Shown here in pieces: positions 14,730 through 25,573 of a DNA stretch of 64,000 nucleotides. A model generated the notes under the pieces. The model was not told the DNA's origin, ran no database searches, and saw nothing but the letters and a program-made list of their open reading frames with translations. Position 1 is the first letter of the stretch; every line of letters starts with the position of its first letter. A program made the translations under genes and the position numbers. The stretch is taken from positions 60,918 through 124,917 of the forward strand of contig DAOULH010000102.1 of assembly GCA_034420475.1 (NCBI GenBank). Reading direction: 5' to 3'. Origin of the DNA: Bin87 sp034420475. GTDB lineage: Bacteria; Chloroflexota; Dehalococcoidia; Lucifugimonadales; UBA3495.

Positions 14730-16154
14730 CTACCCAATCGGCCGGTTGGTGACCTCGCGGTCTATCTTGCGGGAAATCCACTGGCCGTGACCCGCCGGGG
14801 CGCTCAGCTGTCCGTTTTCGACGGCAACCGTGCCGCGCATGATGGTCATCACCGGCCAGCCTTCGATCTCAAAATCCTCCCAGATGCTGTAATCGCTGAT
14901 GTGCAGGTCATCCATGGTCAGGCGCTTCTTGATCGAGGGGTCGATGAGGGTGATGTCGGCGTCGCTGCCGGGGGCCAGCGCTCCCTTGCGCGGGTAGAGC
15001 CCGAAGATGCGGGCGGCGTTGGCGGAGGTGACATCTACAAACCGTTGGAGCGACATGCCGCGCTTGGAGACGCCTTCGCTGTAGGTTATGCCGACGCGGG
15101 TCTCGGCGCCGTTGTGGCCTCCGGTGACGTCCCGTACCGATTTCCCCTGGATCTTGAGGTTCCAGTTGGTGCAGTACTCGTCGGTGGCCATGGTGTGCAG
15201 GCCGCCCCAGGCGATGCCCTTCCACAGCATGGCGGCGTCTTCCGGTGACTTGAGAGACGGGTACGTGTGGTACTTCATCCCGTTCTCTTCCTTGTAGTTG
15301 TTGGCGTTGAAGCAGGCGTAGTTGTGGAGCGTTTCGCCGTAGATCGCCATGCCCTTGTTGCGGGCCTCGCCGATAGCGTTGATGCCCTCGCGGGCGCTCA
15401 CGTGGACGAAGTACACGGGCGATCCGGTCCACTCGGCGACGCGGAGCACCCGGCGGAAGGAAACGTCCTCCGACTCGTTGCTGTGCACGAGGGGCATGTT
15501 CCACCACTCGTTGCGCTCCTCGCGCTGGAGCTTCTCGTACATATACTGCACCATGTCGTCGTCCTCGGAGTGGACGAGGAGCATGGCGTCGTTGCGCTGG
15601 ATGACCTCCATGAGATCGTGGAGGTGTCCCATGCCGACCTTGCGGGGCTCGCCGGACATTTCCGGCGGGCGGATGTTGGTGGTGAAGATCTTGACGCTGG
15701 ACCAGCCGCCCTCGATGTACTCGTGGAGCGATTCCAGGGTGCGCTGGGGGATTTCGCCAAGGAGCATCAGGTGGTGGGCGTAGTCAGCGTAGGAGTTGCC
15801 GCGCCAGGAGTTGGTCCGCTCCTGGATGGCGTCTTCGATGGTGTTGCCCGGGTGATGGATGGCGAAGTCCAGCAGGGTGGTGGTGCCGCCGAACAGGGCG
15901 GCCCGGCTGACCTGCTCCGGCGGCGCGGTGCGCAGGTTGCCGGGGCCCATGATGGGCGCGTCGATGTGGGCGTGGGGTTCGATGCCGCCCGGCACCACGA
16001 TCTTGCCGGTGGCGTCGATGACCCGGCCGACGTCATCGGTCATAGTGTTGGGCGCGGTGATGGCGACGATCTTCTCGCCCTGGATGCACACGTCCCAGTC
16101 GCCCACGCCCCAGGGCGTGACGACCTGGCCGCCGCGGATGATCAAGTCCAGCAT
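14730..16154 (-). CDS. dihydropyrimidinase/D-hydantoinase-type amidohydrolase
   Basis: The 474-residue protein has the cyclic amidohydrolase plan. PGGIEPHAHID carries the HxH metal ligands (H61, H63). WSSVKIFTT carries K155, the lysine that is carboxylated to bridge the two metals. Later ligands lie in LVHSEDD and FVHVSA, and the terminal block TDEYCTNW stands where hydantoinases have the catalytic Asp. GLYPRKGALAPGSDADITLID closes the barrel as in the family. It should hydrolyse cyclic ureides or diimides (hydantoins, dihydropyrimidines), or an allantoin-like ring. GGAGGG 6 bases upstream fixes the start. The gene stands alone. Confidence 0.85.
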   Translation of the reverse strand: MLDLIIRGGQVVTPWGVGDWDVCIQGEKIVAITAPNTMTDDVGRVIDATGKIVVPGGIEPHAHIDAPIMGPGNLRTAPPEQVSRAALFGGTTTLLDFAIHHPGNTIEDAIQERTNSWRGNSYADYAHHLMLLGEIPQRTLESLHEYIEGGWSSVKIFTTNIRPPEMSGEPRKVGMGHLHDLMEVIQRNDAMLLVHSEDDDMVQYMYEKLQREERNEWWNMPLVHSNESEDVSFRRVLRVAEWTGSPVYFVHVSAREGINAIGEARNKGMAIYGETLHNYACFNANNYKEENGMKYHTYPSLKSPEDAAMLWKGIAWGGLHTMATDEYCTNWNLKIQGKSVRDVTGGHNGAETRVGITYSEGVSKRGMSLQRFVDVTSANAARIFGLYPRKGALAPGSDADITLIDPSIKKRLTMDDLHISDYSIWEDFEIEGWPVMTIMRGTVAVENGQLSAPAGHGQWISRKIDREVTNRPIG

Positions 16155-16371
16155 AATGTCCCTCCGTGGAAGCCGTCAGCCGGCATAAGTGTCGAGTCGA
16201 TCCGGCCGGGCGGCGCCAGTATATCGCAAAACTCGTCGGGTTATGTTTCGCGCGGATACGCAGGATGGGCGGGATGCGGGCGGCAAGGTGAATTGCCCGC
16301 TTTTCATCGTGACGACACGGCAGGATTATTGGAATTGCCCTGAAGCGTCTGGAGCCGGCGCGCCGGCATTA

Positions 16372-16400
16372 TTGACAAACGTGCTACTTTGTATTATTAT
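16372..16400 (+). promoter_or_regulatory. near-consensus sigma70-type promoter for the YtxH gene
   Basis: TTGACA at 16372-16377, a 17-base spacer and TATTAT at 16395-16400 form a nearly perfect housekeeping promoter 84 bases before the YtxH start. The surrounding bases are distinctly AT-rich in this GC-rich sequence. The rest of 16155-16483 shows no gene. Confidence 0.75.
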
Positions 16401-16483
16401 TTGTGATAAGAACAGCGTAAGGAACGAGCCGTGACCCATATCCAACCAACTTTTCGGAAACGATACAAGGACAGGAGGAAAAC

Positions 16484-16726
16484 ATGATGAACAAGAATGC
16501 GAAGCGCAACACCGCCCTGATTCTGACCGGCCTGGCCGTTGGCGCCGCCGCGGGGATCCTGCTGGCGCCCAAGAGCGGCCGGGAAACCCGCTCCGACATC
16601 CGGCGCGGGATGAAGTCCGGCTACCGGCGCGGAGGCTCCCTCTGGCGACGGATGCGCGGGCGCCGGGCGGAGGCCCCCGCCGAGCTCGTGCTGCAGGACA
16701 CCGGCATCCTCGCCGGCCGATGCTAA
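16484..16726 (+). CDS. YtxH domain-containing small membrane protein
   Basis: The 80-residue protein has a short basic N-terminus and a hydrophobic glycine-rich segment, LILTGLAVGAAAGILLAP. This is followed by KSGRETRSDIRRG, the signature of YtxH-family proteins, which are often stress-induced and membrane-associated. The C-terminal half is very arginine-rich. AGGAGG lies 5 bases before the ATG at 16484; a second ATG follows directly. A strong promoter at 16372-16400 and a hairpin at 16760-16785 make it a single-gene transcript, probably abundant. The molecular role of YtxH proteins is not settled. Confidence 0.8.
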   Translation: MMNKNAKRNTALILTGLAVGAAAGILLAPKSGRETRSDIRRGMKSGYRRGGSLWRRMRGRRAEAPAELVLQDTGILAGRC

Positions 16727-16759
16727 CCGACGCCCGGCGGGAAACGCCAACCTGACGGA

Positions 16760-16785
16760 AAGGGTCGCCAATTTTGGCGGCCCTT
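16760..16785 (+). terminator. hairpin after the YtxH gene
   Basis: AAGGGTCGCC (16760-16769) pairs with GGCGGCCCTT (16776-16785) through nine Watson-Crick pairs and one T-G pair, with a 6-base loop. The T tract is weak. Confidence 0.45.
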
Positions 16786-16859
16786 ATCTAATGCCGTTAT
16801 AATGGCGGCGCTCCCGCGGTACGACGGCAATTCTTTTCCCCGACGGCAAGGATGGAAAC

Positions 16860-17675
16860 ATGGTCACTACTTACTCGTGCATCAACACTGAAACCGTGAC
16901 GCGCCCCACGATGATGGGCCGCAGCGAAGTTGAAACCCATATCGGCGTGGTCACGCTGAACCGCCCCGAGGTTCTGAACGCCCTGAATCTCCAACTGGTG
17001 CGCGAGCTGGACCAGGCCATTACCGATTACGAAGATGACGACAGCGTGGGCGCCGTCATCATCACCGGCGCCGGCGAACGCGCTTTTTCCGCGGGCGCCG
17101 ATATCCACGAGAACCGGGAGCTTTCCTCGGAGGAGCGCGAAGCCGGGCAGGCCGAGCGGGCCGCATACACCTGGCACCTGCATACCAGCAGCAAGCCGAT
17201 CATCGGGGCGGTGAACGGGCTTTGCTACGGCGGCGGCACGGTGCTTGCCACTAGTCTGGACTTCCTGGTGGGCTGCGAAAAGAGCAGCTTCCGGTTCCTT
17301 GCGGTGAATTACGGCCAGATGAACGCGACCTGGAGCCTGCCGCAGCTGGTGGGCATCCACCGGGCCAAGGAACTGCTGCTCAGCGGCCGGGAAGTTTTCG
17401 CCGAAGAGGCGTACCACATGGGCCTGATCAACCACCTGGTTCCCTCGGAAGAGCTCATGGACCGGACGCTGGACATCGCGGCCGGCATCGCCCGCAACCG
17501 GGTCGAAGGGCTGGCGAACATCAAGCAGTTGCTGCTGGAACATTCCGGGCTGCCCATTGAACAGCAGTACCGCAACGAGATCGAGGGCCGCACCGGTCGT
17601 TTCAAGGGACTCACGGTGGAGGAGGGGTTCTCGGACTTTCTGGCCCGGAAGGGACGGAAGCCCCGTTCCGCCTGA
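16860..17675 (+). CDS. enoyl-CoA hydratase/isomerase (crotonase) family protein
   Basis: The 271-residue protein shows the crotonase fold: GVVTLNRPEVLNALN, then AFSAGADIHE (first oxyanion-hole NH), then PIIGAVNGLCYGGGTVLA (second). The segment where hydratases carry one or both catalytic glutamates reads RFLAVNYGQMNATWSLPQLVG and lacks a Glu at the usual PE position, so a role other than simple hydration, such as isomerase, hydrolase or decarboxylase, is possible. An A-rich AAGGA site precedes the ATG. The N-terminal 22 residues extend past the usual start. It is followed closely by a cupin gene and could share its transcript. Confidence 0.82.
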   Translation: MVTTYSCINTETVTRPTMMGRSEVETHIGVVTLNRPEVLNALNLQLVRELDQAITDYEDDDSVGAVIITGAGERAFSAGADIHENRELSSEEREAGQAERAAYTWHLHTSSKPIIGAVNGLCYGGGTVLATSLDFLVGCEKSSFRFLAVNYGQMNATWSLPQLVGIHRAKELLLSGREVFAEEAYHMGLINHLVPSEELMDRTLDIAAGIARNRVEGLANIKQLLLEHSGLPIEQQYRNEIEGRTGRFKGLTVEEGFSDFLARKGRKPRSA

Positions 17676-17706
17676 TCTTGAGCCTGGCCTCCCCGGTAAC
17701 GTCAAC

Positions 17707-18183
17707 TTGTCTGGAAACGCCCGACCAGAGTCGGCGCCCCCGGCGGGCCGAGCTTCGGGCGATACTATCGTCGCCCCGGATGGCTCCGAAGTTCGGCTCC
17801 TGCTGACGGACGCCCACGGGGCAACCCGTTGCAGCATGGTGGAGGTTACCATCGGCGCCGGTGAAACCAGCCGCCCGGTGCGTCACCGCACCGTTGAGGA
17901 AGCGTGGTACGTGCTTTCCGGAGCCGGGGAGGTGTGGCGATGTCCCCCGGGAGAGCCGGACACGGAGGTTCCGCCGGTAAGGGTTGTGGCCGGAGATGCG
18001 CTGGTCATTCCGAGGGGCTGGGGATTTCAGTTTCGGGCAGAAGCCGACTCAGATATGCGGTTCGTCTGTGTCACCATGCCGGCGTGGCCGGGCATGGACG
18101 AGGCGGTGGAAGTACCGGAAGGGGGGTTGGGCGAGCCTACCCTGGCTCCTCCCACGGTTAGCCCTGGCGGCGAACCTCGATAG
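17707..18183 (+). CDS. cupin domain protein
   Basis: The protein of about 158 residues has a single cupin barrel. HRTVEEAWYVLSGAGEVW is the first cupin motif, with the His and Glu metal ligands, and GDALVIPRGWGFQFRA is the second; its usual histidine position reads as phenylalanine or glutamine, so metal binding may be incomplete. The frame has no ATG. TTG at 17707 is the first reasonable start after the enoyl-CoA hydratase stop at 17675. The 5' end is uncertain, since the open frame continues back to 17557 inside the hydratase gene. Its last 26 bases overlap the convergent HTH gene. Function is unknown. Confidence 0.65.
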   Translation: MSGNARPESAPPAGRASGDTIVAPDGSEVRLLLTDAHGATRCSMVEVTIGAGETSRPVRHRTVEEAWYVLSGAGEVWRCPPGEPDTEVPPVRVVAGDALVIPRGWGFQFRAEADSDMRFVCVTMPAWPGMDEAVEVPEGGLGEPTLAPPTVSPGGEPR

Positions 18184-18394
18184 TCTCGCCGTCCGCCAAG
18201 GCGACGCGGCGGTATTGGATCCCCATTTTCAACATCCAGTATCCGAGCGTAGCGGGACTGACCCCCAGATGGGCGGCGGCGCGGCTCATTCCCATTTCGT
18301 TGACCAGGTCGGGCACCAGGCTCTCCAGCTGACGCCCGTGCTTTTCTTCCACGCTGCGCATTAACTTGGTCTTTCTGATTCGCTGTGTTGCCAT
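18158..18394 (-). CDS. small helix-turn-helix DNA-binding protein
   Basis: The 78-residue protein is read from ATG 18394 with GAGG close upstream. Residues 36-58 (MSRAAAHLGVSPATLGYWMLKMG) form a helix-turn-helix of the kind seen in Fis-like and resolvase-like proteins, written here by its helices SRAAAHLG and SPATLGYWML. A basic N-terminus (RIRKTKLMRSVEEKHGRQL) precedes it, and a short beta tail, YRRVALADGETIEVRR, follows. It is probably a compact transcription factor or an accessory of a larger complex. It is divergent from mutS across 342 bases that hold no other gene. Confidence 0.65.
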   Translation of the reverse strand: MATQRIRKTKLMRSVEEKHGRQLESLVPDLVNEMGMSRAAAHLGVSPATLGYWMLKMGIQYRRVALADGETIEVRRQG

Positions 18395-18674
18395 ATCCTC
18401 TCTTCCCGATGTTATTCGCCAGCGTCGTTGCGAGGCGAGGCTGGCGGGTGATGCGATGGCGCAATCATACACGAATGTCATATGAGCGCACACTGAACAC
18501 GTGCCACATCTTGCCCAATTTTTATGAATAGTCATAAAAGTTCCCGCAAATTTGCGGTCGTGCGCTCTGCCGGACCGGTCCGGAACGGGATACCAGAGAC
18601 GCTCGGCGTCGAGCGCTCGCCAGTGCGGGCCGGATCCCCGGTTGAGCCGGTCGGTGGCGGCCGGGCGGTTCGTT

Positions 18675-18706
18675 TCGGTTCCCTGACCCGTCGGTTCCCT
18701 GACCCG
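18675..18706. repeat. perfect 16-bp tandem duplication upstream of mutS
   Basis: TCGGTTCCCTGACCCG occurs twice head to tail (18675-18690 and 18691-18706), just before the presumed mutS promoter. It could be an operator pair or a simple replication slip. The rest of 18395-18736 shows no gene. Confidence 0.8.
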
Positions 18707-18724
18707 GCGAGTTGGCGCATAGGG

Positions 18725-18730
18725 TAAAAT
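18725..18730 (+). promoter_or_regulatory. candidate -10 element for a leaderless mutS transcript
   Basis: TAAAAT ends 6 bases before the mutS ATG at 18737 and there is no Shine-Dalgarno, a spacing expected for leaderless mRNA. No good -35 is visible. Confidence 0.35.
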
Positions 18731-18736
18731 CGCGCC

Positions 18737-21388
<2,652 letters not shown>

Positions 21389-21431
21389 CCGACCGAGCGG
21401 TTGCGCGGTACGTATTCCGGCTTGACCATGG

Positions 21432-22124
21432 TCAGGCCGGGACCATAATTCCGGCCAGCGCGGCCAGATCCGGCACGGTAAGGTCTGGTTTCGCGTCGAT
21501 TGGCCGGGTTCCGCCACCCCGATCCGGGCGATTGACCCAAACCGACCTGATGCCCAAGCGGTTGCCCGGCTCGATGTCGTGGTACAGGCTCTCTCCAACG
21601 TGAAGCCACCGCTCCTTGTCGACGCCCATTACAGTTTCGGCGAGTTCAAAGCCGCGCGGGTTCGGCTTGTACGCTTTGGCCTGCTGGGAGGTGATTACGG
21701 CGTCAAATTCAACGCCCAGGGCGCGAGCCGAGCCGGCAAACAGGTCGTCGTCCACGTTGGAGATGATTGCCAGTTTGTATCGCTGCTTGAGGGTGTGCAG
21801 GGCCGGCCCGGCGTCGGGAAAAACCGGCCAATCGGGCAGGGAAGCGGACAAGCAGTCAACGTCGTCCTCGGCAACCCGGATGCCGAGCCGGTCGCCGATC
21901 AGCGTCATGACTTCGCGCAGGACGACGCGGTACTCCTTGAACGCTGCCGAACTTTGAACCACCGGCTCCACGTCGGCGAACAATTCCAGTATTTCCGCGT
22001 TCGTCTTTCGGGTCCCGTAGAATTCCAGGGAACTCGACACGGCGGAGGAAATTCCGGTTTCCCAGTCGACCAGCGTTCCGTAGCAGTCGAAACTCACCCA
22101 TTCGATATCATTGAAATCTGCCAC
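21432..22124 (-). CDS. HAD superfamily hydrolase, haloacid-dehalogenase type II-like
   Basis: The core of about 230 residues contains VSFDCYGTLVDWE (motif I, with nucleophile Asp), LAIISNVDDDLF (motif II, Ser/Asn), QAKAYKPNPRGFE (motif III, Lys) and HVGESLYHDIEPGN (motif IV, acidic pair). DCYGTLVDWE is typical of type II haloacid dehalogenases and phosphatases of that branch. I place the start at GTG 22124, with AGGTGA just upstream, because the 43 codons preceding it in frame (to 22253) look non-coding. Substrates may be haloacids or phosphorylated metabolites. It converges on mutS, with 43 bases between the stops. Confidence 0.78.
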   Translation of the reverse strand: MADFNDIEWVSFDCYGTLVDWETGISSAVSSSLEFYGTRKTNAEILELFADVEPVVQSSAAFKEYRVVLREVMTLIGDRLGIRVAEDDVDCLSASLPDWPVFPDAGPALHTLKQRYKLAIISNVDDDLFAGSARALGVEFDAVITSQQAKAYKPNPRGFELAETVMGVDKERWLHVGESLYHDIEPGNRLGIRSVWVNRPDRGGGTRPIDAKPDLTVPDLAALAGIMVPA

Positions 22125-22283
22125 CGAAATCACCTGCAATCTGGTAAAGCGTTGGGGCCTGTTTACAAAGTGCCATAGATTCGTTCCAAAATCCACCCTG
22201 ATTTGTACTGTGATGATTCCTAAACTCTTGCGGCCCCCACTCGGAGGCCGCAAACCGTAGGATTGGTGCGGTTTAGCCCGTCT

Positions 22284-22550
22284 TCATCCGCCGTCTTGCC
22301 GTAGGGATTGGTCGGGAAACTGACCGTTCTCGCCCGGACCGACCGAGACGATGGCCTGCGGTTTCAAGCCCGTCAGGGTGATGACGTTGGCAGCTTCCAC
22401 GGCGTTGACGATGTTATCGTCGCCCGCCGGGAGGTCCAGGTCAATCAGCAGTGATGGCTTCAGCCCCACCGTGAATGGTGTGGGGCGGCGGCGTCAAAAG
22501 TCAGGCCGTCGGGCAGCTGCGGTCCCATCCCATTCATCCATGCAAATTGC
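22284..22550 (-). pseudogene. decayed C-terminal gene remnant with frameshift
   Basis: On the minus strand a stretch reading NGMGPQLPDGLTFDAAAP runs into a second frame reading TVGLKPSLLIDLDLPAGDDN and then NVITLTGLKPQAIVSVGPG before a TGA at 22284. The two frames join near 22480 if one base is gained or lost. Composition and phrasing look protein-like, but no family is recognised. Together with the unpaired repeat end at 22561 it makes up the gene-poor stretch 22125-22676. Confidence 0.3.
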
Positions 22551-22560
22551 TCCTCCCCTG

Positions 22561-22580
22561 CAAACTGGGGTACGCGCGAG
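22561..22580 (+). repeat. solo end of a palindromic element
   Basis: CAAACTGGGGTACGCGCGAG matches the right end of the family A/C elements (AAACTGGGTACGCGCGAG at 28490-28507), with one extra G. No matching left end or core is present nearby, so it is a remnant. Confidence 0.6.
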
Positions 22581-22676
22581 CAATTCGCCTGATTGACAGC
22601 GACCGGGCCGGCCGTGTAATATCCTCAGTTCTCTAATTGATACCTCATGTCAATAAGATCCAAAGGAGGAGTTTAT

Positions 22677-24098
22677 ATGAACACGCTTCACAAAGTCCCG
22701 GTCACCATCCTCACCGGCTTCCTCGGCTCCGGCAAGACGACCCTGCTCAACCGGATCCTGACCGAGGAGCACGGCAAGCGCATTGCCGTGATCGAAAACG
22801 AGTACGGGGAGGTCGGCATCGATCAGGCGCTCGTCATCAACGCTGACGAGGAGGTCTTCGAGATGTCGAACGGCTGCATCTGCTGCACGGTGCGCGGAGA
22901 CCTGATTCGGGTACTCGGCAATCTGATGAAACGCCGCGACAAGTTCGACTACGTGTTGGTGGAAACCACCGGGCTTGCCGATCCCGGTCCGGTCGCGCAG
23001 ACGTTCTTCATGGATGACGAGCTTCGCGAGGAGTTCGCGCTGGACGGGATCGTCACGCTGGTCGATGCCGCCCACATTGAGCAGCAGCTTGGCCGCAGCG
23101 ACGAAAGCACGGAGCAAATCGCGTTCGCCGATGTCCTCGTGCTCAACAAGACGGACCTGGTCAATGGCGAGGTGATTGACCGGCTCGAAGCTCGGCTCCG
23201 GGACATGAACCGGATGGCGCGGGTCGTGCGCAGCGAGCGGGCGAACGTCTCCGTCGATACTGTGCTCAACCTCGGCGCCTTCGACCTGGACCAGGCCCTC
23301 GAGCGTCGTCCCACCTTCCTCGAGCCGGAGTATCCCTTCGAATGGACCGGAGTCTATTCGCTTGATACTGGCCGCTACGAACTCAACCTCGCCGAAGGTC
23401 CTGATCCGGCGATGTCACTCGTCGTCGTGTCCGACCAGGGCACCGATGACGCTGCCCTCCGTGAGAGCGCGGAGTGGTGTGTGCGGCGGTACGCCGAACC
23501 CGCGGAGATCATTAACCCGGGGGAAGAGATTCCTGTCGGAAAGCATGTGAGCCTCCGACTCGATTCCCCGGGGCGCAAATCGTTCTTCCTGGAGGTCGAT
23601 GCGCCGGCGCGGGTTGGCCTCTACGCCCAGCACCTCGCGGAAGAGTTCGATCTCCAACTGAGGAACGCGGATGGAGAGGCTTTCAAACTGGCGGGCAGCT
23701 TTTGCTCCGAGCCTGCCTGCACAGAGACCGGCGCCCAGCGCATCAAGGGAGCGGTGGTTCCCGTCGAGGCCGAGCGAACCTGGGTAGCACAACACGAGCA
23801 CGACGACGAGGTGGGCTCGATCGCGATTGAGAAGGACGGTGACGTTGATCCCGATAGGCTCAACGCCTGGCTCAGCAAACTGCTCAGCGAGCGTGGGGTG
23901 GACATCTTCCGAATGAAAGGCTTCATCAGCCTCGCGGGGGAGTCGCGCCGCTTCGTCTTCCAGGGGGTTCACATGATCGTTGACGGCCAGCCGGATCGCG
24001 AATGGGGGGACGCGCCCCGACGCAATCAGCTCGTCTTCATCGGCCGCAACCTTGATGAGCAGAATATGCGGCAGGAGTTCGAAGCATGTCTGATCTAA
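22677..24098 (+). CDS. CobW/COG0523-family GTPase, putative metal chaperone
   Basis: The 473-residue protein starts at ATG 22677 behind AAGGAGGA. GFLGSGKTTLL (residues 14-24) is the Walker A motif, and NGCICC (65-70) is the CxCC metal-binding motif of COG0523 proteins. ETTGLADP and LNKTDL are the remaining GTPase motifs. CobW_C is at the far C-terminus (DIFRMKGFISLAGESRRFVFQGVHM). Between the GTPase and CobW_C lies an extra segment of about 150 residues (roughly 225-375), beginning EPEYPFEWTGVY and containing CSEPAC, not present in short CobW proteins. COG0523 proteins deliver zinc, cobalt or iron. The following WD40 gene overlaps by 13 bases. Confidence 0.85.
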   Translation: MNTLHKVPVTILTGFLGSGKTTLLNRILTEEHGKRIAVIENEYGEVGIDQALVINADEEVFEMSNGCICCTVRGDLIRVLGNLMKRRDKFDYVLVETTGLADPGPVAQTFFMDDELREEFALDGIVTLVDAAHIEQQLGRSDESTEQIAFADVLVLNKTDLVNGEVIDRLEARLRDMNRMARVVRSERANVSVDTVLNLGAFDLDQALERRPTFLEPEYPFEWTGVYSLDTGRYELNLAEGPDPAMSLVVVSDQGTDDAALRESAEWCVRRYAEPAEIINPGEEIPVGKHVSLRLDSPGRKSFFLEVDAPARVGLYAQHLAEEFDLQLRNADGEAFKLAGSFCSEPACTETGAQRIKGAVVPVEAERTWVAQHEHDDEVGSIAIEKDGDVDPDRLNAWLSKLLSERGVDIFRMKGFISLAGESRRFVFQGVHMIVDGQPDREWGDAPRRNQLVFIGRNLDEQNMRQEFEACLI

Positions 24099-25204
24099 AT
24101 GTCAGCGGCCCGAAGGGTGTTCTTCGTCGGGGTTGGTCTGCGGCGGTCGGTGACTACGCTATTGCCGGGGGTTGGAGCCTGGCCGGTGAGGCGCTGATAG
24201 TCGGTGACGCTGAAGGAGGCGTCTACGCATTCGACGGCAAGTCCGGCGCGACCACCTGGGCGCGGCCCGGGGTTCATGAAGGCGGTGTGCTCGCCGTGGC
24301 GGTCCATCCCAGCGGAACCGCGTTCGCTACGGCCGGCCAGGACAGCCGAGTCTTGATCTGGAGCGCCGCCGAAGGTCAGGTAAGCCGGGCTATCGACGTC
24401 GGAGGCGGTTGGGTAGAAAACGTGGCGTGGTCGCCGGACGGGCAATGGTTGGCGCTCTCCTGCTCCCGGCAGGTTCGCGCGTATAGCGCGGACGGCGTGG
24501 AGGTTTGGCGATCTGATGATCATCCCAGCACCGTAAGCGCGATTGCCTGGTCGAGCGCAGAGGAGCTGGCGACGGCCTGTTACGGCCGAGCGACATTCTT
24601 CGACGCTTCCACTGGCGAGCTTAGCCAGATGCTGGAGTGGCAGGGATCCCTGGTGTCGATGGTGCTGAGCTCAGACGGGGATATCGTGGCCTGCGGCAGC
24701 CAGGACAACACGGTGCACTTCTGGCGCCGCTCCACGGAGCAGGACTCCATGATGTCAGGATATCCGGCCAAGCCGTCGGCCCTGGCTTTCGACGACACCG
24801 GCGCCCTTCTGGCCACCGGCGGGGGCGAGGCGGTGACGGTTTGGAGCTTCCAGGGAAGAGGTCCCGAAGGCACGGAGCCCGGCGTTCTGGAGTTGCATGT
24901 TCAACCGGTTACGACGCTTGCCTTCGCTCCCGGCGCGATGCTCCTGGCATCGGGAGGCCGGGATGACGCCGTGGCTGTGTGGTCGCTTCAAAAAGATGGA
25001 ACCGGAGATCCGATAGGGGCCGCGGTTGTGGCGGGCGCAGTGGCCGAATTGTACTGGCGGCCTGACGGGCGCGCCCTTGCCGCGCTCGACGCGCGGGGCG
25101 GCGTGACGGTTTGGAGAGTAGGACGAACCAAGGACCGAATTGACCGCGCACGCGCCGGATTTCGCCACACCTGGCTGCGCCAGTTGACAGGGTTGAGCAA
25201 TTGA
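24086..25204 (+). CDS. WD40-repeat beta-propeller protein coupled to CobW
   Basis: The 372-residue protein consists of WD40-like blades: VLAVAVHPSGTAFATAGQDS, VENVAWSPDGQWLAL, LVSMVLSSDGDIVACGSQDN, TTLAFAPGAMLLASGGRDD and others, each ending in a VxxW or VHFW strand. No signal peptide or kinase domain is present. The ATG lies inside the last codons of the CobW gene, so the two are translationally coupled. WD40 proteins next to COG0523 GTPases are a recurrent pairing in bacteria, which suggests a scaffold for metal transfer to a client protein. The last codons lie in the first copy of a 31-base direct repeat that is repeated after the stop. Confidence 0.82.
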   Translation: MSDLNVSGPKGVLRRGWSAAVGDYAIAGGWSLAGEALIVGDAEGGVYAFDGKSGATTWARPGVHEGGVLAVAVHPSGTAFATAGQDSRVLIWSAAEGQVSRAIDVGGGWVENVAWSPDGQWLALSCSRQVRAYSADGVEVWRSDDHPSTVSAIAWSSAEELATACYGRATFFDASTGELSQMLEWQGSLVSMVLSSDGDIVACGSQDNTVHFWRRSTEQDSMMSGYPAKPSALAFDDTGALLATGGGEAVTVWSFQGRGPEGTEPGVLELHVQPVTTLAFAPGAMLLASGGRDDAVAVWSLQKDGTGDPIGAAVVAGAVAELYWRPDGRALAALDARGGVTVWRVGRTKDRIDRARAGFRHTWLRQLTGLSN

Positions 25205-25229
25205 CCGCGCCCGCGCCGGGTTTCGCCGC
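25139..25229 (+). repeat. 31-base direct repeat spanning the WD40 gene end
   Basis: AATTGACCGCGCACGCGCCG...TTTCGCCAC at 25139-25169 recurs at 25199-25229 with three substitutions, exactly 60 bases apart. The first copy is inside the WD40 reading frame; the second begins at its stop codon. It marks the join to the LLM gene fragment. Confidence 0.75.
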
Positions 25230-25235
25230 AGTGCG

Positions 25236-25530
25236 GTCATCATGCAGTATTTCCGCAGCCCGGTTGATTTGGCGGGTTTCACTGCCACCCTCAGCGAGTT
25301 GATGGATGGGTGGGGACTGAGCATCGGATTGGACCGGGGCAATCCCCGCACGCTGTCGCTCATCCGGACGCCGCGGCCGGTCAGCGTGCTCCGCGAAACC
25401 GCCCGGAGCGTGCGACGGCTGGCCATCGCCAACACCGGCCTGCGCGCCCCGGACGGCGAGGGGTTCAGCGATTGGCTGGCGACGGTGGACGACCTCACTC
25501 CGGACCCCGCGCCGGCCTGTACATGGCCAT
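25236..25530 (+). pseudogene. fragment of an LLM flavin-dependent oxidoreductase gene
   Basis: Bases 25236-25430 are a near copy of 28730-28910 inside the intact LLM gene: both encode MQYFR-type or VQYFR-type starts, then NPVDLA-like, ATLSELM, LSIGL, RGNPRTLSLIRTPRPVSVLR and the following helix. Neither the N-terminal third nor the C-terminal half of the enzyme is present; a short GLYMAMGAVGKRG-like stretch near 25515 may be a further remnant in another frame. It lies between the WD40 stop and the frameshifted MFS gene, with no promoter or start of its own, and occupies the otherwise gene-free stretch 25205-25573. Confidence 0.75.
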
Positions 25531-25573
25531 GGGCGCGGTCGGGAAGCGAGGCCGGTGGGGTGGCGGCGCTCCC

